The notes under the pieces are model-generated. The model searched no databases. It saw only the letters and a program-made list of their open reading frames with translations, and was not told the DNA's origin. From Thunnus maccoyii (lineage: Eukaryota > Chordata > Actinopteri > Scombriformes > Scombridae), in contig NC_056540.1 of assembly GCF_910596095.1 (NCBI RefSeq), positions 19,802,501-19,866,500 of the forward strand: a stretch of DNA of 64,000 nucleotides. Reading direction: 5' to 3'. The position numbers were made by a program, and so were the translations under genes. Below, piece by piece: positions 1-11,849 of this stretch; within the stretch, counting starts at the first letter, position 1; every line of letters starts with the position of its first letter.

Positions 1-3000
1 GAGATATAAGGACGGGCGAAAAGGACATAACAGTGTAAATGGTTTAATACATGAACGCTGAATAGGACTGTTGTGTTTTTCCTGTTTGCCGTCCTGCTAA
101 ACATTGCCGACTTTTCATTGTGCTGTTTTTTTTTTTTTTTTTTTTTTTTTTGCTTTGCTGAACTGGACTGCCAATCAAAGTTGTTTTTCTCCTCTGTCGC
201 TGCTTTTCACTTTGCAACAGAATGGGGGCGCTGTCTCAGAGTGCAGTCCAAAAAAAGACATGTTTGCTGCAGATTAGAGTCCTGAAATGGAGCAAAACAG
301 GGAGGAATGTGAGCAGCGAGGGATTCAAAAAATCTTCCACTTTTCAAGTGCTGTCTGTGTGACTTTCCAACGCCTTACACACACTGGTTGCTTTTCATCT
401 TCGGTGTCATTTAGCAGCTATAACACTGCACATGACATTTGAAAAACATTATAATTAGGGACAAACATTTAGTATATGGGTTTAACAAAGAGAAAATAAC
501 CCCATGAGTCCAACTACTTAAAGCACAACAAATAGTTGGCAGGCATATTAAGCGCCACCAAATGTGAGCAGCTGACTTTGATATGATACACTACACGCCC
601 CTGGCATGTTTGTGAATGATCAGAGTAATGAATTACCCTGTTATCAGTGATATCATGTTGTTTGTTACTGCGTCTCCCCCTTGCCCTACCTGCCTGCCGT
701 GTTTTCTGTCAGGTTCAATCACTCATCTTGCTGTATGTGGACTTGCCTCTGTCTGTCTGTTGTTTTTCATCCTGCAGCACAGTGTTTTGTTTGTCTTGGT
801 TTGTGTTGTATGTGCTGTCCAACCCAGCAGCTCCTTCCCTCCCCTCTCCTCTCTCCTCTCCTCTCCAAAACCTCTTTGGGCTGCAGCTGGTTTGTTTTGC
901 GCTACTCCCTGAGTTCAGGTTGCAGAGCCAAAATTGCCCCGGCTGCTTGTGTTTCCGGTGATGAAGGGGCGAGGAGGAGGAGGCGGGGGGTGTGTGTGTG
1001 GGGGGGCGGGGGGGTGAGTTAATGCCGCCAGGACGCCGGAGCATGATAAGGATGGACCCCCTCCAGGCTCAATCGGAATGCAGATTGAATGTCCTTCTCC
1101 TGTATCTGCAGCAGCCCCCCTCCTGCAGCCCACCAACACCACCACCACCGCCACCACCACACACACACACACACACACACATGCAGACAGACACTACAGG
1201 CGCACATACACGTCTCATCTCAAGCTGACACATTTACCCTTGGAAGACAGCGGCATCATTTTTCCACTTCTTTATGTGTCATCTTAGCCCCGGCACTCTT
1301 CCTCGTATTCCTGCGCGTACATTGCTGCTGTTTTGTTTGTCAGCCTGCTATCAAAGCCTGTCTTTGTCTCCGTTTACCTTTCCTCCCCACGGTGACGTCA
1401 CCCCTGTTTTTCATTTCATTGCTGCCTCTTGCACCCGCTCTGATCAATAAACAAATGACCTCTCCTGTGTTGGGAAGGGAGGATTTTTATTTATTTATTT
1501 TGAATGTCAAATGATCTGCACTTGTTTGTGTTATTTATTTATTTATTTTCACAACAGGCCTTCAGTGAGCTGTTTTTTAATCTCTCCAGTCAGGCCGCAA
1601 GTTTGAATTCATCTTGTGATTTGAATACAGCAGTGCTCTAATATCAACATCGTCGCCTCCTATTTGTCACCCTCAAGCTTGTTTTCTGACTAGAAGAATA
1701 GCTGTGTTTCAAAATCGGTCGCCGCCGGGCGTAATGTAAGCAGAGTTAATAGGTTTGTGTGCACAAAGCCTCAATGTGCTTGTGCTTTATTAGACTGTTT
1801 GCATCTTTGTATATGTGAAACCAAAATATGCTTTGTAATACCAAACACAGTTGTCTAAATGATGATGTGTTCCTTTTTGCTTTATATATCTACCCACACA
1901 CGCTTGTTACCAGTTCTTCTTTTTTTTTTTTTTTCTTTTCATGCGGGTATTTTTTTCATGTGGGTGGACAATAAGGATTGTATCGCCTTATCAAAAGTCC
2001 AGCTTTGTGATTTGTTTTCAGGCAATAGAGATGAAGTGTGGATTGTGTGTCTGGGCACAGCTTTGACAAAGAACGTCTGTCTTAACTGTCTTCCCCTAGT
2101 TTATATTAGTCAGACGTATTGATTAGTTCTGCTTCTTTAAATATTCTTCTTGTGTGGCAAAACACTGAAATATGAATTGCCTCACTAATTCAATCTGACA
2201 ACCAGGAACAAAGCAAAAGACGTCCCCTATGTTCAAGATAGAAAGAGCCCAGAGAATTCAGGGGAGTTTCAACATCTTGGGAAATTTACATTAAACGCTG
2301 CCATAAACGTGCTGTGTGATTACTCGAACTGTACGTTTTTAGCTGCGTTTTAAATCTGCTTTCATTTTAAGGTGTCAGCAGACTCTGTTAAAACTGTAGG
2401 ATGTGTCATTTCCTGCAGTGCCAGTGCTCACGTCAAGCGTAGTTCCTGTTTCAATTTGACTTCTTCTGTCGTATTTGTCCAGACATGTTTACGAAATTAC
2501 ACAAAACACCAATTTCCTTTTTGATTTTTTGAGATGGCAGTGATGGCAATCTCCTCAGTCTGTATATGAGTAAGTGTTGTCACTTATTTTACTGCTCTCG
2601 TCACAGTTGAAGACTAATTATATGACAGTTAAATGGTCACTGGCTTGTACACAATTGTTTTTTGTTTGTTGTTACATTTCTGTTGATTATTTATGTGTTG
2701 TCCTCAGTGGATTTTGTCACATGGTTGTGCAGCTCAGTCCTGTGTGGGAGCAGTAACCTTTTGCTGAATTCATCCTCATACAGAAATTTAGTTTTGTTTT
2801 GCTCTCTGAACAAGGAGCTGCAAAACAGATCAAAGGCGGATGTCTTGCTTGAGGACACTTTAGCAAAATCAATACCTGTAATGTGTACGTCTCACCTTGA
2901 TAAGCTCAGTGGGAGATCTTACCAGTGACTGTCGTTCTGTGTGTTTCCAGTCTGAAAGGTTTCTGTCTCTGCAGTCTTAATATCTGGGGAGTCTTCCTAC

Positions 3001-3199
3001 TGTAGCTGTTTGGGAAACCTGCTGAGTACATTTATTGTTTTGGGTCTATATTGAATGTGGAACTGTACATCTAATGTGACTGTAGTGTAATCAATTAATT
3101 GTGTAGTTTTTAAAACATAGTACAGTACAGCACCCAATGCGACATCATTGCTTTGACCGACCAACAATCTCCAAAAAAATCAGAGAAAAAGCAGCAAAT
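1..3199. other. No gene recognised; low-complexity and unique sequence
   Basis: T-run at 127-151, CT-rich 830-870, G-rich 960-1020 and the CCA/CA tract. No splice-flanked frame resembles the missing sestrin N-terminus, so this may be a sestrin intron or upstream DNA. Confidence 0.5.
1127..1182. repeat. (CCA)n/(CA)n microsatellite
   Basis: CACCACCACC-type run passing into about 12 CA units; it generates several meaningless Pro/His/Thr-rich frames. Confidence 0.9.
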
Positions 3200-3725
3200 C
3201 TACATCTGCAACTAACAATAATAATTATCGATTCATATGCAGATGATTTTCTCGATGAATCGTTCAGACTATGAAACTTATGGTACTTAAAGCACTTAAA
3301 GTACAAAGAGATGCTGATCCCTGATTTCCTGAGTCGAAGGCAACATCTATAAATGTCTTGTTTTATCTGACCAACAGCCCAAAACCCAAAGATATTTAAT
3401 TAACAATGATATTAAACAGAGAAAAGCAGCAACTCCTCACATCTGAGAGGCTGTAACCAAGACATTTTTGGCATTTTTGCTTGAGAAACTACAGAAATTA
3501 GTGATCTGAAATTAGCGATCTAATTTCAGTAGTTTTTATTTGGCTCAACTAATCGGTTAAATGACTAATTGTTGCAGCTCTTAGTAAATCCTCAAATGTT
3601 ATAAGCTGAAACCAGAGAATTTTAGGCTTCTCGCTTGATAAATGACTTAAAACGATTAGCTGGCAGTTAATTTTCCATCAATTGACTAATCATTAATCAC
3701 CTAATTGTTTTCAGCACTAACTAAA
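3200..3725 (+). repeat. TAATCGATTAAT-type dispersed repeat, one full and one partial copy in tandem
   Basis: Copy 3200-3582 starts at GCAACTAACAATAATTAT, has GTCTTGTTTTATCTGACCAA, CCCAAAGATATT, AGAAAAGCAGCAA and ends GTTGCAGCTCT. A second 3' half (3583-3725) follows immediately. An abundant teleost MITE-like repeat; at least seven more pieces occur in this window. Confidence 0.65.
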
Positions 3726-5654
3726 TGCGATGCAGTAATTCTCAAACATTCTGCCAAACACCGACAGCATGTTAATACAATATAGTGAAATTTTTTTTTT
3801 TTTCTCCTATAAGAATCTGTGCTCCTCTTCTGTTTTGTCTCACAAAATGAACAGAGTGTAGTTTAGCAGATTATTGATAATCAGATGGAAGTATAATTAG
3901 TTAATGTTGCAATCCCAGCTTACTCTGGAGTGGCAGACTGGTCCGTCTACACAATAAGTCCTTAACAAGTCGTACTTAAAGCGTTTCTTCTATATGGTAT
4001 TGCTCCCTAAAATGCTGGCCGGTACAAAGCCCTCCTCCTTTAGCCAGTTAGTGCTTGATGGAGCAGTAACCCAGATTCAGCAGCTCAGCATACTAATCAG
4101 TAGCTCTTGTGTTTGCAGAGAGATACTTGTGTGAATGTGCTCGTGTCAATAGGTCTTTGATTGGCAGGCACCTGTGTGCTCTACGCTCCCTCCACACACT
4201 TTCCGATGTGCGCTGACAGACGAGAGCGGGTCGGGGTCCGTGTCTGAGCTTGTTGCATTTACAGCCAACTACTTTTTTTTTTTTTTTTAAATCCTCCTGC
4301 TCCTTTCAGATCTTTTTTTCCTGTTTCCTGATAGCAAATAGTGGATTAGGAAGCTATAAATACCAGATAGAGATGGATTTGTTTAATGTTTAACATGTTA
4401 CTATAATGTCTTTCAGAATCTTAGCGTGGACTGTATATAGGTCGAGAGGTGGAGCCTCTTGTAGGGTCAGGAGGAAACCTTCATCCACTGCAGGGAGAAG
4501 TGAAATACCACAAGGAGCTACCAGCCAGATAAACATGGTGCTGAATGCCAAAGAGCTGTACGGGGCTTAAATTAAGTAACAAGGCCCGCTAGTCGCCATT
4601 TGCTCCATCTGACATAGTTGAAGTGTCTGTGATATGACAGGCCAGTAATAAAACTAGATAGCGGTTTGTGCTGTTAAAAGGAGAAGTCTTTGCCAACATT
4701 CGCACAGTTCACTCTGCAGTGAGCCATTTGGCTTTGATCAGTGCTGTGCACTCAGGTTTCACATGCAGGGGAACTGGGTCCTCACTCGTGGCCGCGCTCC
4801 CAAACACCTTTTCCTAGAGGCCATTGTATGATGGCGAGAGAGGTAATAAATGGCTGTGCTTGCGAAGGCAGGCCAGCTTCCCCTCTCACCATGGGTCTGT
4901 TTCTCTTGGCGTCTGGTTCCTCAGCCCAGTCACTCCTTTGTTTGTGTGTTTGGTCTCATCCACTTCTTTGCTGCTGCGGAGCTTCCCTCTCCACGGCCTC
5001 CCAAACCCAACTTTCACATTAGTTCCTTCATCTGTGGTTCCTCCCAGCGCGTAAAACCCCCATCCAAGGGACAACTTTGGGTGTTTTTTTTCCTTTTGTC
5101 GATTCACAACATCCACTTTTGTTTCACAGAAATGACATCTACCACATACATATCTGTCATACACGGTGCTCGATTCATCCACATTTTATTATAATGTAGT
5201 GTTTGAAGGATCTGATCTGCTGTAGCTGACATGAGTGTCTGTGCGCCGGTTGAGCTCCCAGCTGAGCACCACTGTTTGCTTGTTTTATTCGGAGAAAGAA
5301 TAATGAAAGGAATGCACCCACTTGCTGTTGGCGCCGGTGTCACAGCATCGAGGCTGCTTCTCCTCAGATGATTTAAGGTGTGAAACATGACTCCAGTCCA
5401 AAGCACAGGCCTCGCCTGTCACCACATGGACATTGATGTCCAACCTGATCTATAATTCCTCCAGAGGAAAGCCAGCTGTGCCTCAGTGGCTGTTTTATCA
5501 TCCTGTTTGGTTTAAAGGGAGAGATTACATGTATGCACACACACACACACACACACACACAGCACATGTTTGTAATCATTACACAAGAACCACTAAACTA
5601 ATGAAGACATCTATAACTCGCTATGGGCACTTTGATAATGTTGATGACTACTAG
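3726..5654. other. No gene recognised
   Basis: Unique AT-moderate sequence with a T-run at 4271-4288 and a GC-richer block at 4740-5060 that may be conserved noncoding DNA. Open frames here lack homology or splice support. Confidence 0.45.
5536..5562. repeat. (CA)n microsatellite
   Basis: About 13 CA units upstream of the sestrin exons. Confidence 0.9.
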
Positions 5655-5990
5655 GATAGCAGCTAATAATCATTATCAATGAATCTGCTGATTACTTCCT
5701 TGATTAATCGATTGTGTGCTCAATGAAATGTTAGAATATTGTGAAAAATGTTTGTAATTTCCCATAGCCCCAACTGTACAACAAAAAAACAAAGATATTC
5801 CATTTACAATGATAAAAAAAACAGTGAAAAGTATCAAATCATCATCATTGGTGACGCTGGAACCAGCATATTGTGAGCATTTTTGCTTGAAAAATTGCTG
5901 ATATGAGGAATAGATATCAAATTGTTTTTATTTTCTGTTGCTTGACTAATTGATCACCAACTTTTCAGTCAGATGTTTCGGCTCTAATCG
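5655..5990 (+). repeat. TAATCGATTAAT-type dispersed repeat
   Basis: GATTAATCGATTGTG near 5701-5715, AACAAAGATATTCCATTTAC, GCATTTTTGCTTGAAAAA, and ends TCGGCTCT. Lies just before sestrin exon A. Confidence 0.6.
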
Positions 5991-6116
5991 CTGCTGCCTC
6001 AGCTTCATGCGTACGAATACAATAAATAAAACTCATTCACAGCTCGTACCATACTAGCAAACAGCTCAAGGTTTTAACTTTTCTCTTTTCTCTCCCCCTC
6101 CTCCTGCTTTGTGTAG

Positions 6117-6314
6117 GTGATGGTGAATGGTGAGAGGGAGCGAGTGTCACTGCTGTTCACGAAGGCTCTGGTCAGCAGGGGGAGTGTGGACGCCGTGTCC
6201 CAGCAGATGGCCTCTCACCCTCAGTACTTGGAGAGCTTCCTGCGCACACAGCACTACATCCTGCACATGGACGGTCCCCTGCCGCTGCCCTACCGCCATT
6301 ATATCGCCATCATG
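6117..6314 (+). CDS. Sestrin exon A (66 codons)
   Basis: Acceptor TTTGTGTAG precedes GTG ATG GTG; donor GTCAGT follows ATG at 6312-6314. It encodes the stretch ending YRHYIAIM, a near-invariant sestrin segment. The start is a splice acceptor, not a translation start: the corresponding residues in other sestrins lie about 55-70 residues into the protein. Confidence 0.9.
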
Positions 6315-9300
6315 GTCAGTGACCTGGCTGCCCTCACCAATCATCTCACTGATGTAGTTAAACAAACACATGGTGGTTTGAGAAGCTGTAGAAGGTCTGG
6401 GTTTAGTCCGTTACGGCTGCAAGAATCACCAGGGATCATTTTAGTATTATACGAAATTAAAAAATAACATGCTCTTCTGTTTGAGTTGGTCATTTTCCTA
6501 AATCCGCCTGCTCGATTTTCTCCTCTCATGCCATCCAGGCTGCTGCACGACATCACTGCAACTACCTGGTGTATCTACACTCCGCCCAGTTTCTGAGGGT
6601 GGGTGGGGACCCTCTGTGGTTGCAGGGTTTGGAGGCAGCACCCCCCCGCCTTCGCCTCCTTGACCACATCAACAAGGTGCTGGCCCACCAACCCTGGCTC
6701 ACCGCCTGCTCACACATCCAGGTACAGCAGAGCAGCGCACGGACGAACCACAGATTACATCATGTAGAGTAAACGTTTACATATTATCACTCAACAGAAA
6801 TACATCTTCAGAGAACTCTGATAGATGAGTGTAAAGGTTAAGTTAAAGTTACACCTAGTTGTTTAATTATTGTTTCTCTGGACTGAAGCTCTTTGTTGAT
6901 GTCTGACCCTGAGCTCTTGTCTCTGCTCCCTCCAGTCTCTGCTGAAGTCGGGCGAGCAGTGCTGGTCACTGGCTGAGCTGGTGCAGGCCGTGGTGATCCT
7001 GGCTCACTGCCACTCCCTCTGCAGCTTTGTGTTTGGATCCGACACAGACTCAGACTTTGCCCCCCTCTCCAAATCTCCTAACGGTACCCCGCCGACCTTC
7101 TGCCCCTTTGATGCTGCCAACGGCAACACCAACGTGCCTCAGTCGCTCGCCGCTCCCTCTGAGCACATAACACGACGACGGGTAACAGTTCACACTTGAT
7201 TTCATTAAATTAAAGAGAACGGCGGAGCAAAAGACTCAGTGTTTTTGCAAAAAGAAAAAAAAATTCTGTACATGTTTTGAACATTTGTAACGCTAAGAAA
7301 CCTTCAAAGTGAATTTGATAAATGTTCAACATCTATTAAGTGGAAAAAGATGTGAAGGTTTGTGTTTAATGTAATAATATTTTTTTTTCATGCCTCATTT
7401 GAGATGAGATCAGACTGCTGACATACAAAAAAAATACCATTGAAAATTACAAGCTAATGCTGAAGGGCTGCAACTAATGAATAATTTCATTATCGATTAA
7501 TCTGTTGATTGTTTCTACAATCGACTGATTATAATTTTAGTCTATAAAATGTCAGAAAATAATGAATAATAATCAAAACAGATGTCTTCAAAATGCACAT
7601 TTTGTCCAACTTACAGTCCAAAATGCAAAGATGTTAATTTAAAATTTAAAAATTGAGAGAATCAGTAAATCCTGACATTTAATAAGCTGAGACTGTTTGA
7701 TGTTTCTGCTTGTTAAATGACTTTAATTAATTTTGATTTTATTGCCTATTGACTACTCAATTAATTGATTAATAATTTCAGTGTTATTCTACGGTATTCT
7801 ATACACGCTCTTGTTGACATTTAAACAGGGTTTCAGTATTTAGGGTGGACTTTGCTTACGTAAATAACATTTACATAAACACTATCTGTGGAAACGATCT
7901 GTTACAGAAAAGATTCAAATAAACATGATTTATAGTGTGAAATATGTGGTTCAGTTTGTCCAAGCGTTTCTTTCTGAGCATTACATATTAACTCATTTAG
8001 TATCACTCTGATTTAAAGAGCTCTTTGTGTAAATATGAGAGGAATATGGGAGGGATACAAATTAATATATATTCTCTAATGGCCGCATGATCAGATTATT
8101 ATGTGGTGCTTGTTGTTTGTAAGATAATTAAAAGTTAATTAAACTTCTTCCCTACATTGTCTGATATTTGCGTTGACAGTCTCTGGACTCAAGTTGTGAC
8201 ATGGTGTGTCTGAAGGAGAGGATTCAGAAGTCTCAGGAGGAGCGAGAGAAGAGAGAAGAGCGCCTGCTGCAGACCCAAACACTCCAACAAACAGGTACAA
8301 CAACACACAGACTAAAACTGCACATATGTTCCCTCTGACTTCTAATGTTTATCTTGAACGTTACATTTAGGTCACATGGTGTGAAACTTGAGCAATTACC
8401 ACTCATCAGCCACACTTAGGGATACGCTCTCTGCTCACCACTCTGCTTTCTCTCCTTCGCTTTCAACATCTCTTTTTTTAGATATGGAAGAAGAGGAGGA
8501 GATGATATGTTTTTCTGACCCGTCGCGTTTTATCACAGACCCTGACTTTTGCTATCAGGAGTTCGCCCGGAGGGAGGAGGACCACTTCCAAGTATTTAGA
8601 GTTCAGGTGAGGACGTAGCATTTGCAAAAGTATCAGTGCCGCAGTCAGAAGCAGTTTGAGTTGACCTCAAGTGGGCAGCGGCCAAGTTAAGATGTAAATT
8701 ATATGTCGCTGTCAGGCAAAACAGGCTGATAAATAGTAGCGTTGACATTTTAACACATCAGTTTGGCTCACAAACCCAAATGAGTTCCTGGAAAGAAAAT
8801 TACTCTTGGTTGTGTACACATACACACTTGCAATTTTCCTTGATGTTAGAAGCCAGAAGTACTTGGCTGTGGTTGGTCAATTAAATTAGGTTTATAAGTT
8901 TGTCGTTTTACATCCGTGTAAGCTCTGAACACACTGAGTTTGGAGTAGGACTGTGACTAAGTACAATCGTCAATTAACCTGCACATTATTTTCCCAAATA
9001 ATTGTTAGTTAATTAATTGTTTTATTTTAAAAAAGTCATAAAATAGTGAAAATTGCCCGTTCTAATTTCCTAGACTCCAAAGTGGCATCTTGAAGTCACT
9101 TGTTTTGTTTGTTTGCTTTAACAGTTTATCAAATATATTCAGTTTATTATCACATGAGACAAAGAAAAGCAGCAAATCCTCACATGTGAGAAACTGTAAT
9201 TAGGTCACATTTGTCATTTTTGCTTAAAAAAAAAATCAGATTAACTGATAGATTATTTGCTGTTGGCCAAATATGTGGTGCATACAGGCTCATTCTGCTG

Positions 9301-9938
9301 CTACAGGATCTTAAAAATGCTGACTCATTGTACTGATCTTTGCAGGACTATTCATGGGAGGACCACGGCTTCTCCTTAGTCAACAGATTGTATTCGGACA
9401 TCGGGCACCTGCTCGATGACCGATTTCGGAGTGTGACCACCCTCCCGTCATTGCACAGCCCCGACCTGAAGAGGGCCATCTGGAATTACATCCATTGTGT
9501 GTTAGGAATACGGTGAGACTCTATCTTTGATGCAATAAAAGTAAAAACACCCTTCTTCTCTTTGTGTTTGGTTAATAAATCTGTTTGTTTGTTTACAGGT
9601 ATGATGATTATGATTATGGAGAAGTGAACCAGTTGCTGGAGCGGGATTTGAAGCTGTACATTAAGGCGGTGACCTGTTTTCCGGATGCCACCAAAACTCC
9701 AGTGTGTCCTTTGAGTTGGGCTCTACTTAAACCTTCAGAACGGGTGAGACGACGCTTTTTGACACATATGTATCAAACTAAGTGTAAGTTTTAACCCTCA
9801 GTCCTCCTCTGGCGCTCCGTGTATCATCTCTCACTTTCTCTCCCTCAGATACACGTGAACTTACTAATCATGGAGGCCCGGCTGCAGGCGGAGCTTCTCT
9901 ACGCCCTGAGAGCCATCACTCAGTACATGATTGCCTAA
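6117..9938 (+). CDS. Sestrin (SESN3/SESN1-like), eight exons, N-terminus missing
   Basis: Stress-inducible sestrin; family members bind GATOR2 to restrain mTORC1 in the cytosol and have an N-terminal alkyl-hydroperoxidase-like fold. Exons, all with GT-AG junctions and compatible phases: 6117-6314, 6539-6721, 6936-7181, 8180-8294, 8482-8606, 9346-9512, 9599-9743, 9849-9938 (TAA). They encode 422 residues; SESN3 has about 490, so the N-terminal exon carrying the GPSAFIP-type motif is absent and was not found in 1-6116. Diagnostic segments are [53 protein letters not shown] and the C-terminal ALRAIT. The redox triad spacing C-x-Y-x4-H (SESN2 C125/Y127/H132) is kept. The leucine lid region (SESN2 about 370-388) is about 8 residues short. 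Wording is closest to SESN3 but several segments diverge; because it lies next to foxo4 it may be a separate ohnologue, so no symbol is assigned. Confidence 0.93.
6539..6721 (+). CDS. Sestrin exon B (61 codons), redox-site exon
   Basis: Acceptor CCATCCAG, donor GTACAG. Begins [14 protein letters not shown], which holds the Cys, Tyr and His of the alkyl-hydroperoxidase-like site; continues with a WL..LE segment and the [10 protein letters not shown] helix. Phase 0 at both ends. Confidence 0.92.
6936..7181 (+). CDS. Sestrin exon C (82 codons)
   Basis: Acceptor CCCTCCAG, donor GTAACA. Encodes the SLAELVQAV...[12 protein letters not shown] helix region and then a low-conservation Pro/Asn-rich linker, the disordered loop between the N- and C-terminal sestrin domains. 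Confidence 0.9.
7462..7792 (+). repeat. TAATCGATTAAT-type dispersed repeat
   Basis: GGGCTGCAACTAATGAATAA, ATTATCGATTAATCTGTTGA, AAAATGTCAGAAAAT and GTCCAAAATGCAAAGAT place it in the same family. Inside the sestrin intron between exons C and D. Confidence 0.65.
8180..8294 (+). CDS. Sestrin exon D (linker)
   Basis: Acceptor GTTGACAG, donor GTACAA, ends in phase 1. Encodes a Glu/Arg/Lys/Gln-rich helix ([18 protein letters not shown]), matching the charged linker seen in other sestrins (ALMERMKRLQE type). Confidence 0.82.
8482..8606 (+). CDS. Sestrin exon E
   Basis: T-rich acceptor ending TTTTTTAG, donor GTGAGG. Encodes the acidic run DMEEEEEMI and [20 protein letters not shown], which aligns with [20 protein letters not shown] of SESN3; it ends FRVQ in phase 0. 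Confidence 0.9.
8947..9262 (+). repeat. TAATCGATTAAT-type dispersed repeat
   Basis: ATAGTGAAAATTGCCCGTTC, AGACAAAGAAAAGCAGCAAA, TCCTCACATGTGAG and TCATTTTTGCTTAAAA. In the sestrin intron between exons E and F. Confidence 0.65.
9346..9512 (+). CDS. Sestrin exon F, carries the shortened leucine-lid segment
   Basis: Acceptor TCTTTGCAG, donor GTGAGA, ends in phase 2. Encodes [20 protein letters not shown], then an unusually short bridge to [11 protein letters not shown]. Other sestrins have LTYNT...DTS...LRRA here; this one reads [16 protein letters not shown] with no splice site inside, so the loss is not an exon-boundary artefact. Confidence 0.92.
9599..9743 (+). CDS. Sestrin exon G
   Basis: Acceptor GTTTACAG, donor GTGAGA. 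Completes Arg across the junction and encodes [15 protein letters not shown] (the Asp pair corresponds to SESN2 D406/D407, implicated in GATOR2 contact). It ends with a divergent segment that still has Trp and Glu at the SESN2 W444 and E451 positions. Confidence 0.92.
9849..9938 (+). CDS. Sestrin terminal exon H and stop
   Basis: Acceptor TCCCTCAG. Encodes [22 protein letters not shown] plus the tail ending YMIA and TAA at 9936-9938. Other sestrins end YMT or HLT, so the tail is about one residue longer. Confidence 0.93.
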   Translation: MHVNLLIMEARLQAELLYALRAITQYMIA

Positions 9939-11540
9939 AGTGCTCGGAGAGGCACGAAGTTGAAACTCTCCGCCGGTACAGAGAGACGCGAGGACGGACA
10001 TCTTAGCAGCTGACAGCCATGTGGGACGAGAGCGGCACTTTTAAGGACACAGAGCACCATCGTTTTGTAGCTGTGCCTCATGAATGTGGTCTTTTTTTTT
10101 TTTTTTTTTTTCTTTTCTCAGATTAAATGTATTTATACCATAGTGTGCCACACTCTATCGCCCCCCCTCCCTCCCCTCCCAGCTCCATCCCATCTGCAGA
10201 GTCTCTTACTGCGATGTCCTCCTGTGGAACATCTCGGCTCTCGAAGGTTATGTGCAATTATTACTAGAGTTGTTTTAATTTTTACCTGTTTTGTGTTCCA
10301 GCTCCGTCTGTGAGAAACTGCTTTATCGCAGCAGTGTGTTACCAGTGGCCAATACTCCTCTTTTTAGTTTGATCAGTCCTTTTTGTATTAACTATACTGC
10401 CCCCCTCCCCCCCAAAAAAATCCTTTTGTACAAGTTATATGAATGTTATTGGGAGACCAGGGCCTCTTTTTTTTTTTTTTTTCTGGACAATCCTATTCAG
10501 TGTTTGTGGACTGTGAAGGACGACAGTTTTGCTCTCCCTAACATTTCGTATTAATGCTGGTCAAGAACAAAACACAAAAGTGACACTGCTGGAAGTTATC
10601 ACATCACTATAGTTTCTTTTAATAAGCACTTTTTAAAACTTTATATATTTATAATGCAAGGTAGCTCGTTAGTAGAACTTGAGACGCACAGTGTTGTGGG
10701 TCTTAACGCCTTTCTTCTCCACTGTATGACGTCTATTGAAGATTTTTAGACTGTTTGTCCACAAACTTTCAGACTCGCTCTTTGTTTTTTTTTGTTTTTT
10801 TTTTTTTCAACCCCAGATGTTTGAGTGAAGATCGAAGATATTTCAGAGAACTGTTGCTCCTTCTGTTATTTTCAGTTCAGCGCTGATACGCAGAGTCTGA
10901 AGTTAATGACGTTTGCTGTTTAAAACACTCAAATTATAAATGAAAAGAAAAGAAACTGAAGAGGTCAGTGAGCTGTTTCGAACAGTGACGATTAAGCTGA
11001 GCCATTCGCAAGATGATTGTTATGTTTTCTTTTGTACTGACGTGCTTCAGACATGATCAAATCAGAGATTGAATTGCAGACCAAAGGTTTAAAAAAAAAA
11101 AAAAAAAAAAACTCAACCTTTCATAACCGTAAGTCAGAATCCATGGTACAATTTGCAAAGCAGAACAATGTGCTAACTAGTTGTTAAAACACTTGTATCT
11201 TTTTTTCATTTTGTCATTTTTACAGTTTTTGTAAACTAGAGTACAACTTTGTTTTGTTTCTGGGTGTGACGGTAAGACCTGCTTGTTGTGCTGCAGCCTG
11301 GTTTAGAAGTAGAAGACTGTTTTTTTTAGGGTTTAGGCATTTAGTAACTGCAGGATGTAGGAAAGAAATAGACGTGCATATCTACAAAAGCAAAAGCGTT
11401 AACGCAGGTGCCTTCAGGCTAAAACTGGAGTGCTGCTGAAGTGGAGGGATGTGACTACTGTAGGCTGAATGTGGGCTTCGGTTACAGCTGGGAAACACCC
11501 CCCCCCCCCCCCAATAAACTGAACTTTTCCCGCATGTATG
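9939..11540 (+). other. Sestrin 3' UTR (probable)
   Basis: Follows the sestrin stop with no further coding signal. Contains long T-runs (10090-10112, 10466-10484, 10787-10808) and an A-run (11089-11111). The best poly(A) signal is AATAAA at 11513-11518, followed by a GT-rich downstream element (GGGGGTGGGTGGGTTTT). The exact end is uncertain; A-rich sequence continues to about 11.8 kb. Confidence 0.55.
11513..11518 (+). terminator. Poly(A) signal candidate for the sestrin
   Basis: Canonical AATAAA followed within 20-40 bases by a G/T-rich tract, the standard cleavage arrangement. It lies about 1.6 kb after the stop codon. Confidence 0.5.
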
Positions 11541-11849
11541 GGGGTGGGTGGGTTTTTTTCTGGGTGACGGTCAGCACCGTTTTTGATGAACATTACAGCT
11601 GTGAATGGCCCGTGTTTTCTATCACACACCTTCTACAAGCCCCAGCATCTCAGCAAAAGAGCCTTTGACACAGATGGATGTTAAAATCGTTCGACTTTAG
11701 CAGATTTAAAAAAAACAAAAACAAAAATGGACATTTACCTAAAAAAGTAAATAAATAAACTAACCTAAAAAAAAAAAAAAAAGAGAGAACAAGTGAAAAG
11801 ACAAAAAAAATGTTTTTGAAAATGTGAAGAAATGTTTTCTATAAAGATG

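Noticed and set aside
616-1514. Several overlapping 80-140 codon frames
   Set aside because: Driven by CT-, CCA- and CA-rich low complexity; no homology to the missing sestrin exon.
1-6116. Missing sestrin N-terminal exon
   Set aside because: Searched by eye for a GPSAFIP-type segment with a donor; none found, so it is reported as absent rather than guessed.
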